From Alisma plantago-aquatica (Eukaryota; Streptophyta; Magnoliopsida; Alismatales; Alismataceae): DNA of 64,000 nucleotides. Of the stretch, positions 10,704-21,804 are shown in pieces. The stretch lies in the NCBI GenBank assembly GCA_963693085.1, contig OY856409.1, positions 1,614,561,711 through 1,614,625,710 on the forward strand, given 5' to 3'. Under the pieces are notes generated by a model. That model did no database searches, was not told where the DNA came from, and saw only the letters and a program-made list of their open reading frames with translations. Position 1 is the stretch's first letter. Every line of letters begins with the position of its first letter. Position numbers and translations under genes: made by a program.

Positions 10704-13700
10704 TGTAACACCCCTCCCTAGGGTTACATACATGACCAGTGGAAGCACAGCCTAATCCCCAACATTATCCATATTGTGGGGTACTTGGCATTTCAGGGAG
10801 GGATTGTCACATGCATGATCTCATCTCAAGAAACGAATAACACTTGGCATTATTGAATCATAGATTCATACATAAGTTCTTGAAAAGAAAACTACATCAT
10901 CGTTCTAAAGCTACACATATTCTAGATAACATATGAAAGATAGGATCTCCATAGATGGATGTCCCACCAGGAAACAACTTCTATGGTCTTGGATCCTTGG
11001 AATCTCCTCAAGATGTCTCCTTCACTTTAGCTCCAACGTCTGCGGACATCTCGTCCCCAACCATGTAAAGGAAAAGTAAACATGGTAAGTAAGCGGCATT
11101 GGCATGTTATAAAGCAAAAAATAAACTATAAAGGTGACTTGACATAAACATGGACATACATTTAGCATTAATCATTGCTTGACATCTTTTACATAAGGAA
11201 CTTGACTAGAAGTATATGCTCCTCTCTTAATGCCCCATAAGGAGCCCATATTGCTCGGAAAGCCAATAATTGCTCAGAAAGCCCATAATGCTCGGAAAGC
11301 CCATAACAAGATGCATATAAATCTAAATCAATTTCCATTAACCATGATCTTTCTTAGACTTGATTATCTTTTTAATAACTTAAACTTGATCTTAATTGGG
11401 ATTTCTCCCTCTTGAACATAATTGGGATTTCTCCCCATGGCCATAATGGGATTTATCCCTCTTAAGAATGAATGGGAAATTTATTCCCTATTAACCTTGG
11501 TATCATGTATCTTAGTCATAATTCATAACATTAATCAGGTTTCTATACTTAGACTAAGATTATAGCAATCAAACATCCAATAATCATATACATTGAAGAA
11601 AAGCATGCATTTATCATGACTTTAGTATAAAGTGCATAAACATATCATAATCATTGAATAAATCAAGTTTACTATGCCAAGGGCATGGCCCGCTTACCTT
11701 GAGGTAAATCACCCAAGTCAAACCTTGTTTGACTGGTTGGATCCTCTTAAACACATGAAATTAACATGATTATCCTTTGTTATACAACATGAAACCCTAA
11801 TTTTTTTCATATACTTATTGAGATGTGAAAACAGAAAAATCAATCAATAAAAACTAAAAAATTGGATTCCTCATCAAAAATCCTTTCCAAAACATATTTT
11901 TGTGGATTTTTCTGATAAAGAGGCGATTTATTAAGAATTTTCTAAGAATCGATCAATCACCAATTGAGATAAAGCTATGTATATACATCTAAATCCGGAA
12001 ATAGTGGGCTAGCTTCTGATTTGGCCCAATCAGGCTTGGCCAACTAGGCCACGAGGCTTGCCCCAGCAATCAAAGGAAACCAGGGCATGAAATTCCTCAA
12101 CTTCCCTTGCAGTTTAAAGCATTGGTAAAAGAAAAACGCGGGGCTCAGGGGTCATTGGACACATTGGTTTCTTCCCCTTTCACCGCACGCGAGAGAGAAG
12201 CACTTCAGGGATCTCAAGCAAGAGTGACGATCGTGCCCTGGAGATGATCGACTAGGGGAAACAACTCCATTGTCTTCGTCAGATCATGGCGATTAAGATG
12301 GAAACAAAACGCATGTAAAATGGTGGAAAAATGACATCTAAGGCATTGAAAGGCCATGGCTAGAGCTGGATAACAGAGGTCAAAGTCTAAGGAGCCCAAA
12401 TCATGAAACCAAGAAGATAGGCGTCAGCTTAAAACCAGAAGGTGTTCGTGGGGGTTAGGCGACTTTGTCTGATGCCTTGTGAGGGCTGGATGACCACTAG
12501 GTCACCATGGCAGCGAGCTTCGGCAAGGTTCTCAAACCTGGTTATAGGTCAGGGCGACGAGGACCATCATAGAGAAACGAGGATACGACAAAAGATGCAT
12601 GAGGGTCTAAGGATGCTTACAGGCCCTTCAATTGCAGAGAAGGTGCCAAAGAAACATTACAGCAAGGTGGAGATCATCGGAGGGCCAGTCGAGCAGGTCG
12701 GGGCTCCTGAGGGCGTCAAAGGTTGAATTGAGTGAGGAGGAGAGGTGATACAGGGCCGATGATGCTCTTGGGTGGTTTAAATAAGAAGCAGCGGCATGGT
12801 TGTGTCCTCTGAAACTCAGGGAGCTGAGGGTGGAAACCTGCCCTTTTAGGCATTTCGTCAAATGGGAGAGATGGAGGATGAGTAAGGGATCACTGGGTTC
12901 AGATTGACCTCACGGTCTCACTGGTGAAAGAATCAAGAGAAACGATGCATCGTGGAGTGAGAACGAGGTGAGGGAAAATAACAGCCTGTGAAACGGGTTC
13001 CAATCGTGAGAGTAGCGGAAGAAGAAGAAGAAGATGGGCGCGTTGTTGGATCCTGATCCAAGGACTGCGGATGCACACAAAAATAAAATGGATGAAGTAA
13101 CGCATGACAAATGCAATTAAAATGAACTATAGCTTAAATCAGCTGCATAAATGAGATTTCATTCAAATCTAGGTCATACTATACTCAAAACCTCTCTTAA
13201 ATTAATTAGAGGGTCAAACATGGTCATAATGGGTTCAAATTTGAACCATAGGTAGATTTGAAGGTGTAGAACATTCCTATGCTATTCGATTTCATGCTTG
13301 TACCCATTTTAGGCCTAAAATAGCAAAATCATCATGTACACTTAAATGGTTATGATTAGAGTATATAAAGCTATTAATTTCTCAAATAAGAATTACAAAA
13401 CAAGAAAACATGTACTAAATATTATTTTTTTCAATTAACAAGATGCATGTCATTAAGCAAATAATTAAACATCTAAATAACTAATTGCCATATGAGAGAG
13501 AAAATTGACATAAAAGCATTTATTTCTATTTTCTAAACAAAAGTGCATAAAGAGACATTTTCTTTAAATAAATCATGGGAAAGAGAGTAATTGAACATAA
13601 TAAAACAAATTTGCAAAACTAACATTGGCAATTTCCATTTAAGTCCTCAACAATTATCTTAATTGAAAAAGGGCATGCAGAGAATAAAATAATTTGGAAA

Positions 13701-13728
13701 TTTTTCATAAAAAGAGTGGGATGTTACA
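10704..13728 (-). repeat. 5' LTR of the long-LTR element (complete, 3025 bp)
   Basis: Begins TGTAACACCCC and ends TGTTACA on the plus strand. It is the full-length sister of the left copy. The following base run CCTCC (13729-13733) is the expected target duplication, whose partner is off-window. Open frames at 12442-12726, 12628-12861 and 12899-13116 are LTR sequence without recognisable protein similarity. Confidence 0.9.
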
Positions 13729-14940
13729 CCTCCAAACAAGGGCTAGGTTGTGTACTTAGGCATGGAGGATGAGTGATCAACTAAACCTCACATCAGTTAT
13801 AGCTGAATAAATACAATTGGCATGCTCATGATTTAGTGTTGTATTACATAGTTTATGCTCTAAAAGTAAGGCATCACAACTTGTATGAAGTACTTGAAGT
13901 CTTCTTCTCTTAGAAAATCTTGCAATACATGATTACCTAGAAAGATCTAAACCTATGACATAGTACATGGATGAAGTATCTCAAAGTTTATGACTTTACC
14001 ATCGCATACTATCATTGGTACTTTGAGAAGGAAGAATGACAATGTATGTGCCTCTATATGCTTTTTATTATGGAGGAGCTTGAAGTAAATCTCAAGTTGA
14101 ATACATAGTTGTTAGATGATGTCGATTAAATAGTGGTAGAAAAGCTATCAATTTATATGTCTAGTCTTTGTATCATCCTCTCATGGTTTTTCAACAATGT
14201 TTCTACATACTTACCTAGCCTCGATATTGATGAGATGAAGATGTAAAATGAAAAAACACAATATGAGTTAACTTTTAAAGTAGATTATGATATTCATTTT
14301 CTACACAAAACGTGGATCTTGGATGTTGATGAATTGAGACAAGGAGTTGTTGGATGAATACCATGGGTTAGTGTATAAAATCCATCCTTTTTTAATCAAA
14401 GATGTACAAGGACCTAGAACGGGTTTTTTGTGTGAAAAATTATGAAGAGAGATATCACCATAACTACCATGAAATGTCCAACATACAAAGAAGAGAATAT
14501 AAAAGATTAATGGTCTAATGGTCTTCTTCATGCATTTGATATATCAAAGTGGAAGTGGGAGAAGATCATTATGTATTTTTTATTGGATTCCCAAGGTTAA
14601 AGTGATGGTTATAATGCAATATGGGTTGTCATTGATTACCTAACCAAGTCAGACCACTTTTTTCCTTTTGAGAGAACATGCATGCTTGCTTAAATATTAC
14701 AATTATAAATGGACTGGATCATTTGATGGGACTGAGTACCTATGGCGGTAGTTTCTAATTGTGATCTGAAGTGTACATCATGGGTATAAGAGAAGATATA
14801 TGATGGGATGGGCTCTAACCTTCGTTTCAACTCATCATATAACTTTTTGACAGATGGAGAATCAGAGAAGATGGTACTGATTTTATAGGATTAGTTACAT
14901 TCTTGTGTCCCATCACTAAGGGGTGTGTTTTTTATTTCCA
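13729..14940 (+). pseudogene. Gypsy pol relic: RNase H and integrase
   Basis: This old fragment starts exactly at the end of the long-LTR element, so the latter inserted into its RNase H; the 5' half must lie left of the window. Readable islands in several frames include GLGCVL (RNase H, about 13740), a KVRHHNLYEV-like stretch (about 13865), WKWEKIIMYFLL and NAIWVVIDYLTKS (integrase core start, about 14551-14680), and a region near 14825-14925 reading LRFNSSYNFLTDGESE that corresponds to the gypsy [13 protein letters not shown] motif around the catalytic Glu. There are many stops and frameshifts. The open frame at 14301-14531 on the minus strand is a shadow. Confidence 0.75.
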
Positions 14941-15119
14941 TACATAATTCCACTAGAAATGGACCTTGAAAAGTCATGTCGTTCCACTCACCCATGGTCA
15001 CACCATTATGATCTTTAACAAGAAGTGGACAATCAAGTAAAGGATGAAAAAACTCAGATAGATTATGCTCTCTCTGGTTACTGCCAAATATTAATATTCA
15101 CCCCATCATCAACACACCA
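14941..15119. other. Unassigned spacer between gypsy relic and LINE relic
   Basis: This stretch has no readable domain. It may hold the rest of the integrase or the 3' tail of the minus-strand LINE. I see no poly-A or poly-T tail and no clear target duplication. Confidence 0.4.
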
Positions 15120-15660
15120 TTACAAACCTTCAAGGACCACCAGTTTAGTCACCTAAAGATTTGTCAGTGTGAAACTTGGATTGTATCCTCTATTTGAATC
15201 TAAAATGGATGAATTGGTAAAATACCTTGCCTTCAATACTTTTTGTTCTAGGGAGTTCGTCTTGGTAAAAAGTCTCCAGATCTATTTTTCTAAAAGTGCT
15301 TGATTAAATGATTACATATCTCTAGATCCCATACCACCTGCCTTTTTTGGTTTGCAAAGGTTTGACCAACATTGCCATAGAACTTTCCTTTCTGGGCCTG
15401 AGGCACCCCACTAAAACTGATAACTAAAGGTTTGGATTTCATGCATAATAACTAAGGGGATTTGGAAAATACGCATAATGTATGAAGGTATGACTTAAGC
15501 TATAGCATTAATTAGGATATCTTTCCCTGGCTTATACAAAAACTTTTCCTTTCATCCTTGGTTTTCTTTCAAACTCGCTCTTTAACAAAGTCAAAAACTT
15601 GTCTTTTGGATATACCTATGGTTGTAGGGAGACCCAATTACTTGGCATGTCTATCCACTT
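15120..15660 (-). pseudogene. L1-like LINE reverse transcriptase C-terminal relic
   Basis: Read on the minus strand, a nearly continuous frame resembles the plant L1-type ORF2 after the RT palm: YLGLPTTIG, RQVFDFVKERV, GKDILINAIA, IPSYIMRIFQIP, WGASGPERKVLW, LCKPKKAGGMG and KVLKARYF. These motifs occur in family order. Stops replace a few residues (for example Trp codons), so it is a dead copy. Only this segment survives; endonuclease and the RT catalytic box of the same LINE are missing. Confidence 0.8.
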
Positions 15661-16320
15661 CCCATACTATGAGTTGAGATTTTAAATATGGTGTTGTATC
15701 AACACATACTCCACATAGCAAGGTTGACTGTATAGCTATTTATAAACTTACTTCTTAAACTGAAAAAGGATCTTCTAGTCACAGAATACTCAAGTTGCAC
15801 TCCTCCATTTCAACCATCTAACAGTGATCCTATGACAAACATCGTGTCAAGTATCCCCATCCATTTGAATAATAAAGCCCAATTATTGAAATTTGTCATA
15901 GTTGGGTAGGTCCACTATGTCCAACTTGGCCCCATGATTCATAATTCAATATTAGCTGAAAGGGAAATGCATATACTCATTTTTGCTCCTATACATCATC
16001 AATCAATTTTATCCCAATTCATTTCTCTAAATTACAACTTTATCATTCAATACATTTTAACTTTCATTAATCAACACAATATCATCAACAAATAAAATAC
16101 ACCAAGAAGTATCATCCTGAACATGCTTTCTCAACTCATCTATAACAAGAACAAATAGATACCAGTCTAGTTTTAATCCTTGATGTACCCCAACATGATA
16201 GAAAAGTTATTGACTCCCATCTATGAGTCTTCACACTTTCAAACAATCTATTGTACATGTATTTAATCAAGTTAATGTATTTTATCGGAACACACTTTTC
16301 TCCATTGGATCTTGATTTAT
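15661..16320 (-). pseudogene. RTE-like LINE reverse transcriptase relic
   Basis: On the minus strand, islands from several frames give PIKYINLIKYMYN (near 16265), DELRKHVQDD, the catalytic box CILFVDDIVLINES (near 16100) and VRWLKWRSA with LCDRR (near 15800), in the order expected of RTE-type plant LINE RTs rather than L1. The DD pair is retained although the frame is broken elsewhere. It abuts the L1-type segment in the same orientation, so two different LINEs meet near 15660. Confidence 0.7.
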
Positions 16321-17891
16321 AATTAGAAGTTATTGTTTTGTTAAATTAGTGTTCTTGTGATATAGTGAAAATAATAAACATGTTACAATACATGTATGAA
16401 TATATTGGTTGATAGAAAATATCAAATATAAATAAGTGAGGAAATTATGGCTATAATAAGTAAGGAGTGTACAAACCTAGTTGATATAGAGCTATTCATG
16501 TTATCCAGGGTTATCAGGATAGATGATGCCACACTATATCCTATAACTTTATTTTTTAGTTATTCGAAAAGAAAGGTATATTAGATTAGACCACTCTTAC
16601 TCTTCAATGATATCCCAAATTTTAGTGAGTGGTTGTACAAGTCACAACATTTCATATAAATTACCATGTACTTGTTGCCAAAATAGATAGATATAAAGTC
16701 ACATCATGTGTTCTTATATAATATTCACTAATAAGTGAAGTGATACTCAATATTACACCCTATCCCTATCTTGATCTCATTTTGTGGAAGGGATGGTAGG
16801 GGCAACACCATGTCTCACCTCATGTAGTTATTTAGATTTAGTTAGTATGAGAAGCGTTGTTGAGTTAGTAGAGATTAATATACTGTCAAATCACCAATAG
16901 GAATATAATTTACTATAGAAAAGGATCAATAAGAGATATTAACCGAGAATGTAGATTGGAAGCAGTAGATGCATCATGAAAATTATTTGGGTTTTATTCA
17001 TTGTCTAATGATGATAGACAATTCAAGTATATAAAGACAATGTCTTATTTAAACTTTCTTCCCATTTCTATTGAAACTCAAGAATAACATATTATTAAAA
17101 TAACTAACTAAATATTATATATATGCATATTATATTCATATGTTGTCTATCAAGCAGTAAATTTCCACTCATGAAGCTAGTAAACTCATATTCATGTATG
17201 AGATGTTGAAGTTGTACTTGGGAATCCATAAGAAGCTCATGATACCAACTCGTAAGATGACTTGGTTTATATAGTTAGTATGTATTGTCTATATAGTCCC
17301 TATAAACTATATTTCTTAAATTTGTTGCATGTACACTCCCACTAACTTTGATGTGTCTTTTCATTTTGTAAATTGTTTAAAAATATATGGACGTTATAAT
17401 ATCCCTTCAAAAGTATATTTCACTAATCATGTAGGAAAAATTATGTTCTCAATGAATCTCTAGCCCTAGAAACATATTTTGTTTTAGTTATTTCATGTAT
17501 GATTTACAATTCCAAAAAAAAAAATGTTAATCCATGCTAAAAGGTTACTTTTTGATTTATATGTGTATGATATGTTGATGTTTCTCATTAATATAGTGAA
17601 TTAGTTGGTTTTTAGTAGAAATTTGCACATATTTGTTGCAATTAGAGTACTTTGTTTTTTTATCCCAACACTTGGGAGTAATTTTGATTGTGTCTTTGAA
17701 TTATCTCACAATGAGGCTTGAATTTTCTATTCCAATTCAAGTAAACTAAATATTTCCATGAGTCAATGTAGGAGAAACACGTTGACAGGACAATCATATG
17801 AAGTGGGGATCATTTTTTTTCAATTGTAGACTCAACATGGGATGGTTATTTGAACTATAAAAAGTCCAGTAGAATGAATTTGACCCTCATA
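16321..17891. other. AT-rich stretch, nothing recognised
   Basis: This is about 1.6 kb of AT-rich DNA without a reading frame above ~60 codons. On the minus strand, TGGTATCATGAGC (about 17241-17253) resembles a tRNA-Met primer site and AGTTAGTGGGAG (about 17339-17350) resembles a polypurine tract, but no LTR pair supports an element. Confidence 0.5.
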
Positions 17892-19259
17892 TGTTGTACA
17901 ATATTAGGGGAAGGTGGTGTAATAGAATAACAAAAAATCCTTCTTGTTTTACTCTAGCTATGGGATCCATCATAGCTACAAAGCATTAATGAACAAAATA
18001 AATAGAAAGAATAGATATTATACCTTTGCACACACTAGTTTTACAAAAAAAGTAGACACATGTTTGATAGTGAAAAACTCAAACGTTTAGATCTAAATCC
18101 CAATCATCCACCAAGTTTTTCAATGTTGTCTTCTTTGTAGCACCTTTTTGTTGTCATGTGGAATGTCCTCTCCAATCCTCTACACAAGTGTCTCAACCTC
18201 TACTTAATCCACATATATGAGAGAGAATGTGGTTCATCACCTTGGCTACCAATTGGAAGAGGAACAAAGTTGTTGATGTGCTAGTTTTCCTGACACTTAT
18301 TTTCTTCTCTTATCTTGGGTTGTTGTACTTTGTCCAACTTTATCTCTCTCCAAAATTGATCTTTTTTTACCAGTTTGTCTCTGAAGTTGTGTTAAGTGTG
18401 TGTTACCCTAATTGGATGAAGCTCTTTTAAATAGGAGAGTCGTCTACTTGTAATTTCCTAATACCACTCTCTATCCTAATCCCAATCTCAAAAATAGTCT
18501 AAAAACTAAATATTCAGACTAGCACTCTGTCAACCAATTGGACCCCTAATTTCATGACTAGGTGGGTCCCTTCTAGGATTAAGATGGATGGCCAAATGGA
18601 TAGTCCAAATACAAGTTGTTTCAATTTTATTTCAAATCAGATATGGATACTTCCATGTTGGGTTCTAGTATCCCGACTAGTCAGTTTCCTATAGTTAAAG
18701 TTATTCCATCGATTGATAGTCAATTTATCCAATTGTCTCGACTAATCTAGTTGGTCAATTGGACATTCCACTCTCCATACTGAGCAGAAAATCATCCAAA
18801 ATTATTTCAATCATATGTTTGATTGCGAACTTCAATTCCCTTATGCATCCATATGCATATGACCCAGTAGGTTTGTAATTATGTTCGTAGTGAAGTTCAA
18901 AACATAACAAGTAAAGATTGATGTCTAACAACACATCATTGCCACCAAGTATTTGGAGTAACTTGGAGAAAAAATTCGACCTATAAAGTGACCAATGCTA
19001 CCATGACTATATAATACCTTTATAACAGATATGTTTATTCAAACAGAGAAATTGAATTATCATCCTCTTCTCAATCAATCTATGTTCCTTGAACTGGTGC
19101 ATACTATTTGAGATATTGTGATCACAATATTGTATATTGACTCATGAGAATTAATTTCCATAGTCTCTATTATCAAGTGGTCAAGATATCACTCTAAAGA
19201 AGGTAAAAGTACCTTCTACATCACCCACAGTAATCTACAAGTGTCATAGTGCACCTGAT
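17892..19259 (-). repeat. Outer copia-family solo LTR, left part
   Basis: Read in reverse this is the 3' two-thirds of an LTR related to 4826-7050. The plus-strand start TGTTGTACAATATTAGGGG corresponds to the reversed LTR end TGTTGGGTTTTAGGGG. A region near 18230-18330 matches the reversed CTCTCTTGGTTACCA and TTGTTGTACTTTG blocks. TTTAAATAGGAGAG (18425-18438) is the likely TATA region. It is interrupted at 19260 by the inner LTR and resumes at 21239. The open frame at 18227-18430 has no recognisable similarity and lies within the LTR. Confidence 0.75.
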
Positions 19260-21238
19260 TATTGGGGAATAGGGATGGCAGAGAAGACAGTGGAAACAAA
19301 AATTTTATCCCTATTCCTTGATCAGGGAATTGTGTCAACAACAATATATCTAGAAAGAAGGTAGAAAGAGATATATGTGGTCCTAGAGTAAGTCTAGTGG
19401 CAACTATTGTACGATGATGTGCACTCTTTGCTTAACACACATGAACAACTGGAGATGGTCTCTTGGTGCAATACCACAAAGGGTGGTGGTTGTTGTCCTC
19501 TGAGCATGGTGAAAATGGCATCCATGCCTATATGTATTCCATGTGGACCGTCGGGAAGACAATGTTGCACTATTAGATCCAACAGGAAGGAGTTCTCCCT
19601 TCGAATGTCAACCGACACGGGTTGATTCACTCTCGTGTGTTGTCTCTCTATTGTTGTCTCTCCCTTTTATAGGTATGACTTGCTACGGCTCTCTAGTTAG
19701 CATAACTAGAAAGGACAACAATTTTTAAAGATTATTATTGTGTCTTCTGAAAGCCTAGATTGCCCCCTTTATATAGGATGAATAGGGTCAGGGTTTCTAG
19801 ATCAATAGGAAGACAAAGAAACGAAATTTTATGAATTTTCTAGAAGTTGTGAACCATGAACCAGTCAATTCACATGTGAAATGATCAGTTCAACACTTTA
19901 ATAGATAGGTTAACATTATTTCCTATTTGCAAACATATAGGTTTTATTATGACGATTAATGCACAACATGATGTCAGCATCAATCCTTGATCCATTGTAT
20001 TTATCACCAAACTAGTCGGTTCACAACCTGAACCAGACGTTTGATATCTTTGAACCGGTTGGTTCATTCTTGTTCATCCAATGTTGTTAAAATTGACCTG
20101 ACAGTTGAATTGATTAGTTCAACACTTGAACCGGTTGGTTCACAGTCAAGCGAGTCAATTTTCAACCATTGTTGTTTAAATTGAATACCTAAACACTTTA
20201 GTAGTCAAGTTAAATATCATTCATGAGTGAACTTCTATTCCATGCGCATCATATGCGTGTGACCCTATAATCCCCAAGTTACATTGGCAGTGAATGTACA
20301 AATCCAATTTATGACATCTCAAGCAATGTGTGGTATCTAGCAACACATCACTACTACCCAATTAATTGAAGAGTTAGAGACCAACTTCAACCTACAATGT
20401 GTGACTAGTGTGATCATGATCGTATAGTTCCTTTGTCTCTAATATCCAAATTGAACTCAAGGCATGGAATCATCATCTTCTCAACATTCAATCCACGTTC
20501 ACTGAACTAGAGCAAACTCTATGAGATGAATGTGAGCTCACATATCACATATTGAGTCACACGAGTATGGCAATACATTTCTCAATCTCATTTATGAAGT
20601 GATCAGGATATCAATCTCATGTAGGAGGGATAAATCACATCTACATCTCTCACACTCAATCCCCATGTGTCACAACACACACGAGAATCACCTTTATGGC
20701 AACCCTTATTCAAGGGTCACTATGGTTGATGTCAAAATACATTGAACAACATGTGCTGAGTATAGCGACTTCAAGTCTAAGAACCACTATCACTATGAGA
20801 GGTGATTCTAACAACATTTCATGGTCTCCATGTATCGCTCTCATAGTTTCTCAGTCTGATATACTATTATTTAACATGTACCTATGTGTTTGACTTGATA
20901 TCACATATCATGGCTAGTGACACTCTATCATCAATAAACACACTCTCTAGTCCAATGAATTACTTTTCTCTCTTTTGATTCCACAGAAATATCTGAATAG
21001 GGGCATAACAAGAACGTTTGTACTCTTTCTCATACATATGATCTCATTGTTCAGGTCCTCAACCTGAAGACATATGTCATTGAGTAGCACCATTCCTTAG
21101 AAATCTACTATGTTTGTGTAATCATCTCATGACTAAGACAAACACAACAGACAAAATTACCTTTATATTATCAAATCAAGTATATGATGCCCCATTAAAA
21201 TCATCATACAATTGGCTCTATGGGAATACATACCAACG
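19260..21238 (-). repeat. Inner copia-family solo LTR (about 1979 bp)
   Basis: The start TATTGGGGAATAGGG and the GGCAGAGAAGACAGTGGAAAC block match the reversed end of the left-edge copia LTR. The end TTGGCTCTATGGGAATACAT, then ACCAACG, matches the reversed LTR start TGTTGGTATGTATGCCC. Both terminal dinucleotides have mutated. Its middle (20224-20690) is homologous to 18820-19256 of the outer LTR. No second LTR or interior is attached, so it is a solo LTR, probably left by LTR-LTR recombination. Open frames at 19394-19630 and similar positions are not genes. Confidence 0.8.
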
Positions 21239-21804
21239 CCAATCCCCACCTTTATGGAAACCCTTACATAAAGTCACATTTGGTTAGTTTCAAACTACAC
21301 AAAATAACATGTGATTACTATAGTGACTTCAGGTATAAGGATCACAGTCACCATTGTTACATTGAGATATGACTTTGGTGTGTCATTACATGACTTTCAT
21401 GTGTCAGTCTATATGCGGGTCTATCTAGTAAAACTTGTTCTCTAATAGGTATCCATGTATCTAACTTGATACCTAATATCATGACTAAAGAGGCATAATC
21501 ATTGCTCACCATACATGATAGTCGTGTGTACCAATATTGTCCTATGATATCCACAATAATAAATGATTAGGGACTTAAGAAAAATGAATACACTAAGTAT
21601 ACATATGATCTCATGTTCTTTTCCTCAACCCAAACTAATGTCATCAAGTCAAAAATATTCTTAGGACATAATTAGGTTTTTTAATCATCTCAATATTGAA
21701 ACAAACCTAATAAGTGGAATTTCCTATTTTATTAATAACCAAATCATTTACGAAAATCCCTATTACAATCATCACATGATGGACCTCAGGGCGTGCAACC
21801 AACA
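21239..21804 (-). repeat. Outer copia-family solo LTR, right part
   Basis: It continues the outer LTR: CCACCTTTATGGAAACCC aligns with CACCTTTATGGCAACCC at about 20686 of the inner LTR. The end CATGATGGACCTCAGGG, then CGTGCAACCAACA, matches the reversed LTR start. Together with the left part the outer LTR is about 1934 bp. No purine tract or interior is visible beyond 21804, which fits a solo LTR. Confidence 0.75.

Larger units (their letters stand above)
7051..13728 (-). mobile_element. Non-autonomous long-LTR retrotransposon, minus strand
   Basis: Two direct ~3-kb copies (7051-10023 and 10704-13728) flank only about 680 bp. On the minus strand the order is LTR, primer site, short interior, polypurine tract, LTR. 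The ends are TGTAACA/TGTTACA. The interior codes for nothing, so movement would need proteins from another element. The ends (TGTAACATCCC) and tRNA-Met primer resemble the complete chromovirus at 40749, so a gypsy (Tekay-like) helper is plausible but inferred. The copia element interrupts the left LTR, and its first ~48 bp lie off-window. Confidence 0.85.

Noticed and set aside
17240..17355. Minus-strand TRIM-like arrangement: purine tract, ~85 bp, then TGGTATCATGAGC
   Set aside because: The putative LTR does not end in CA, has no second copy and has no target duplication.
18227..18430. Hydrophobic 67-codon frame resembling a small membrane protein
   Set aside because: It lies in a reversed LTR at the position of the conserved TTACCA and TTGTTGTACTTTG blocks, and AT-rich DNA gives Phe/Leu-rich frames by chance.
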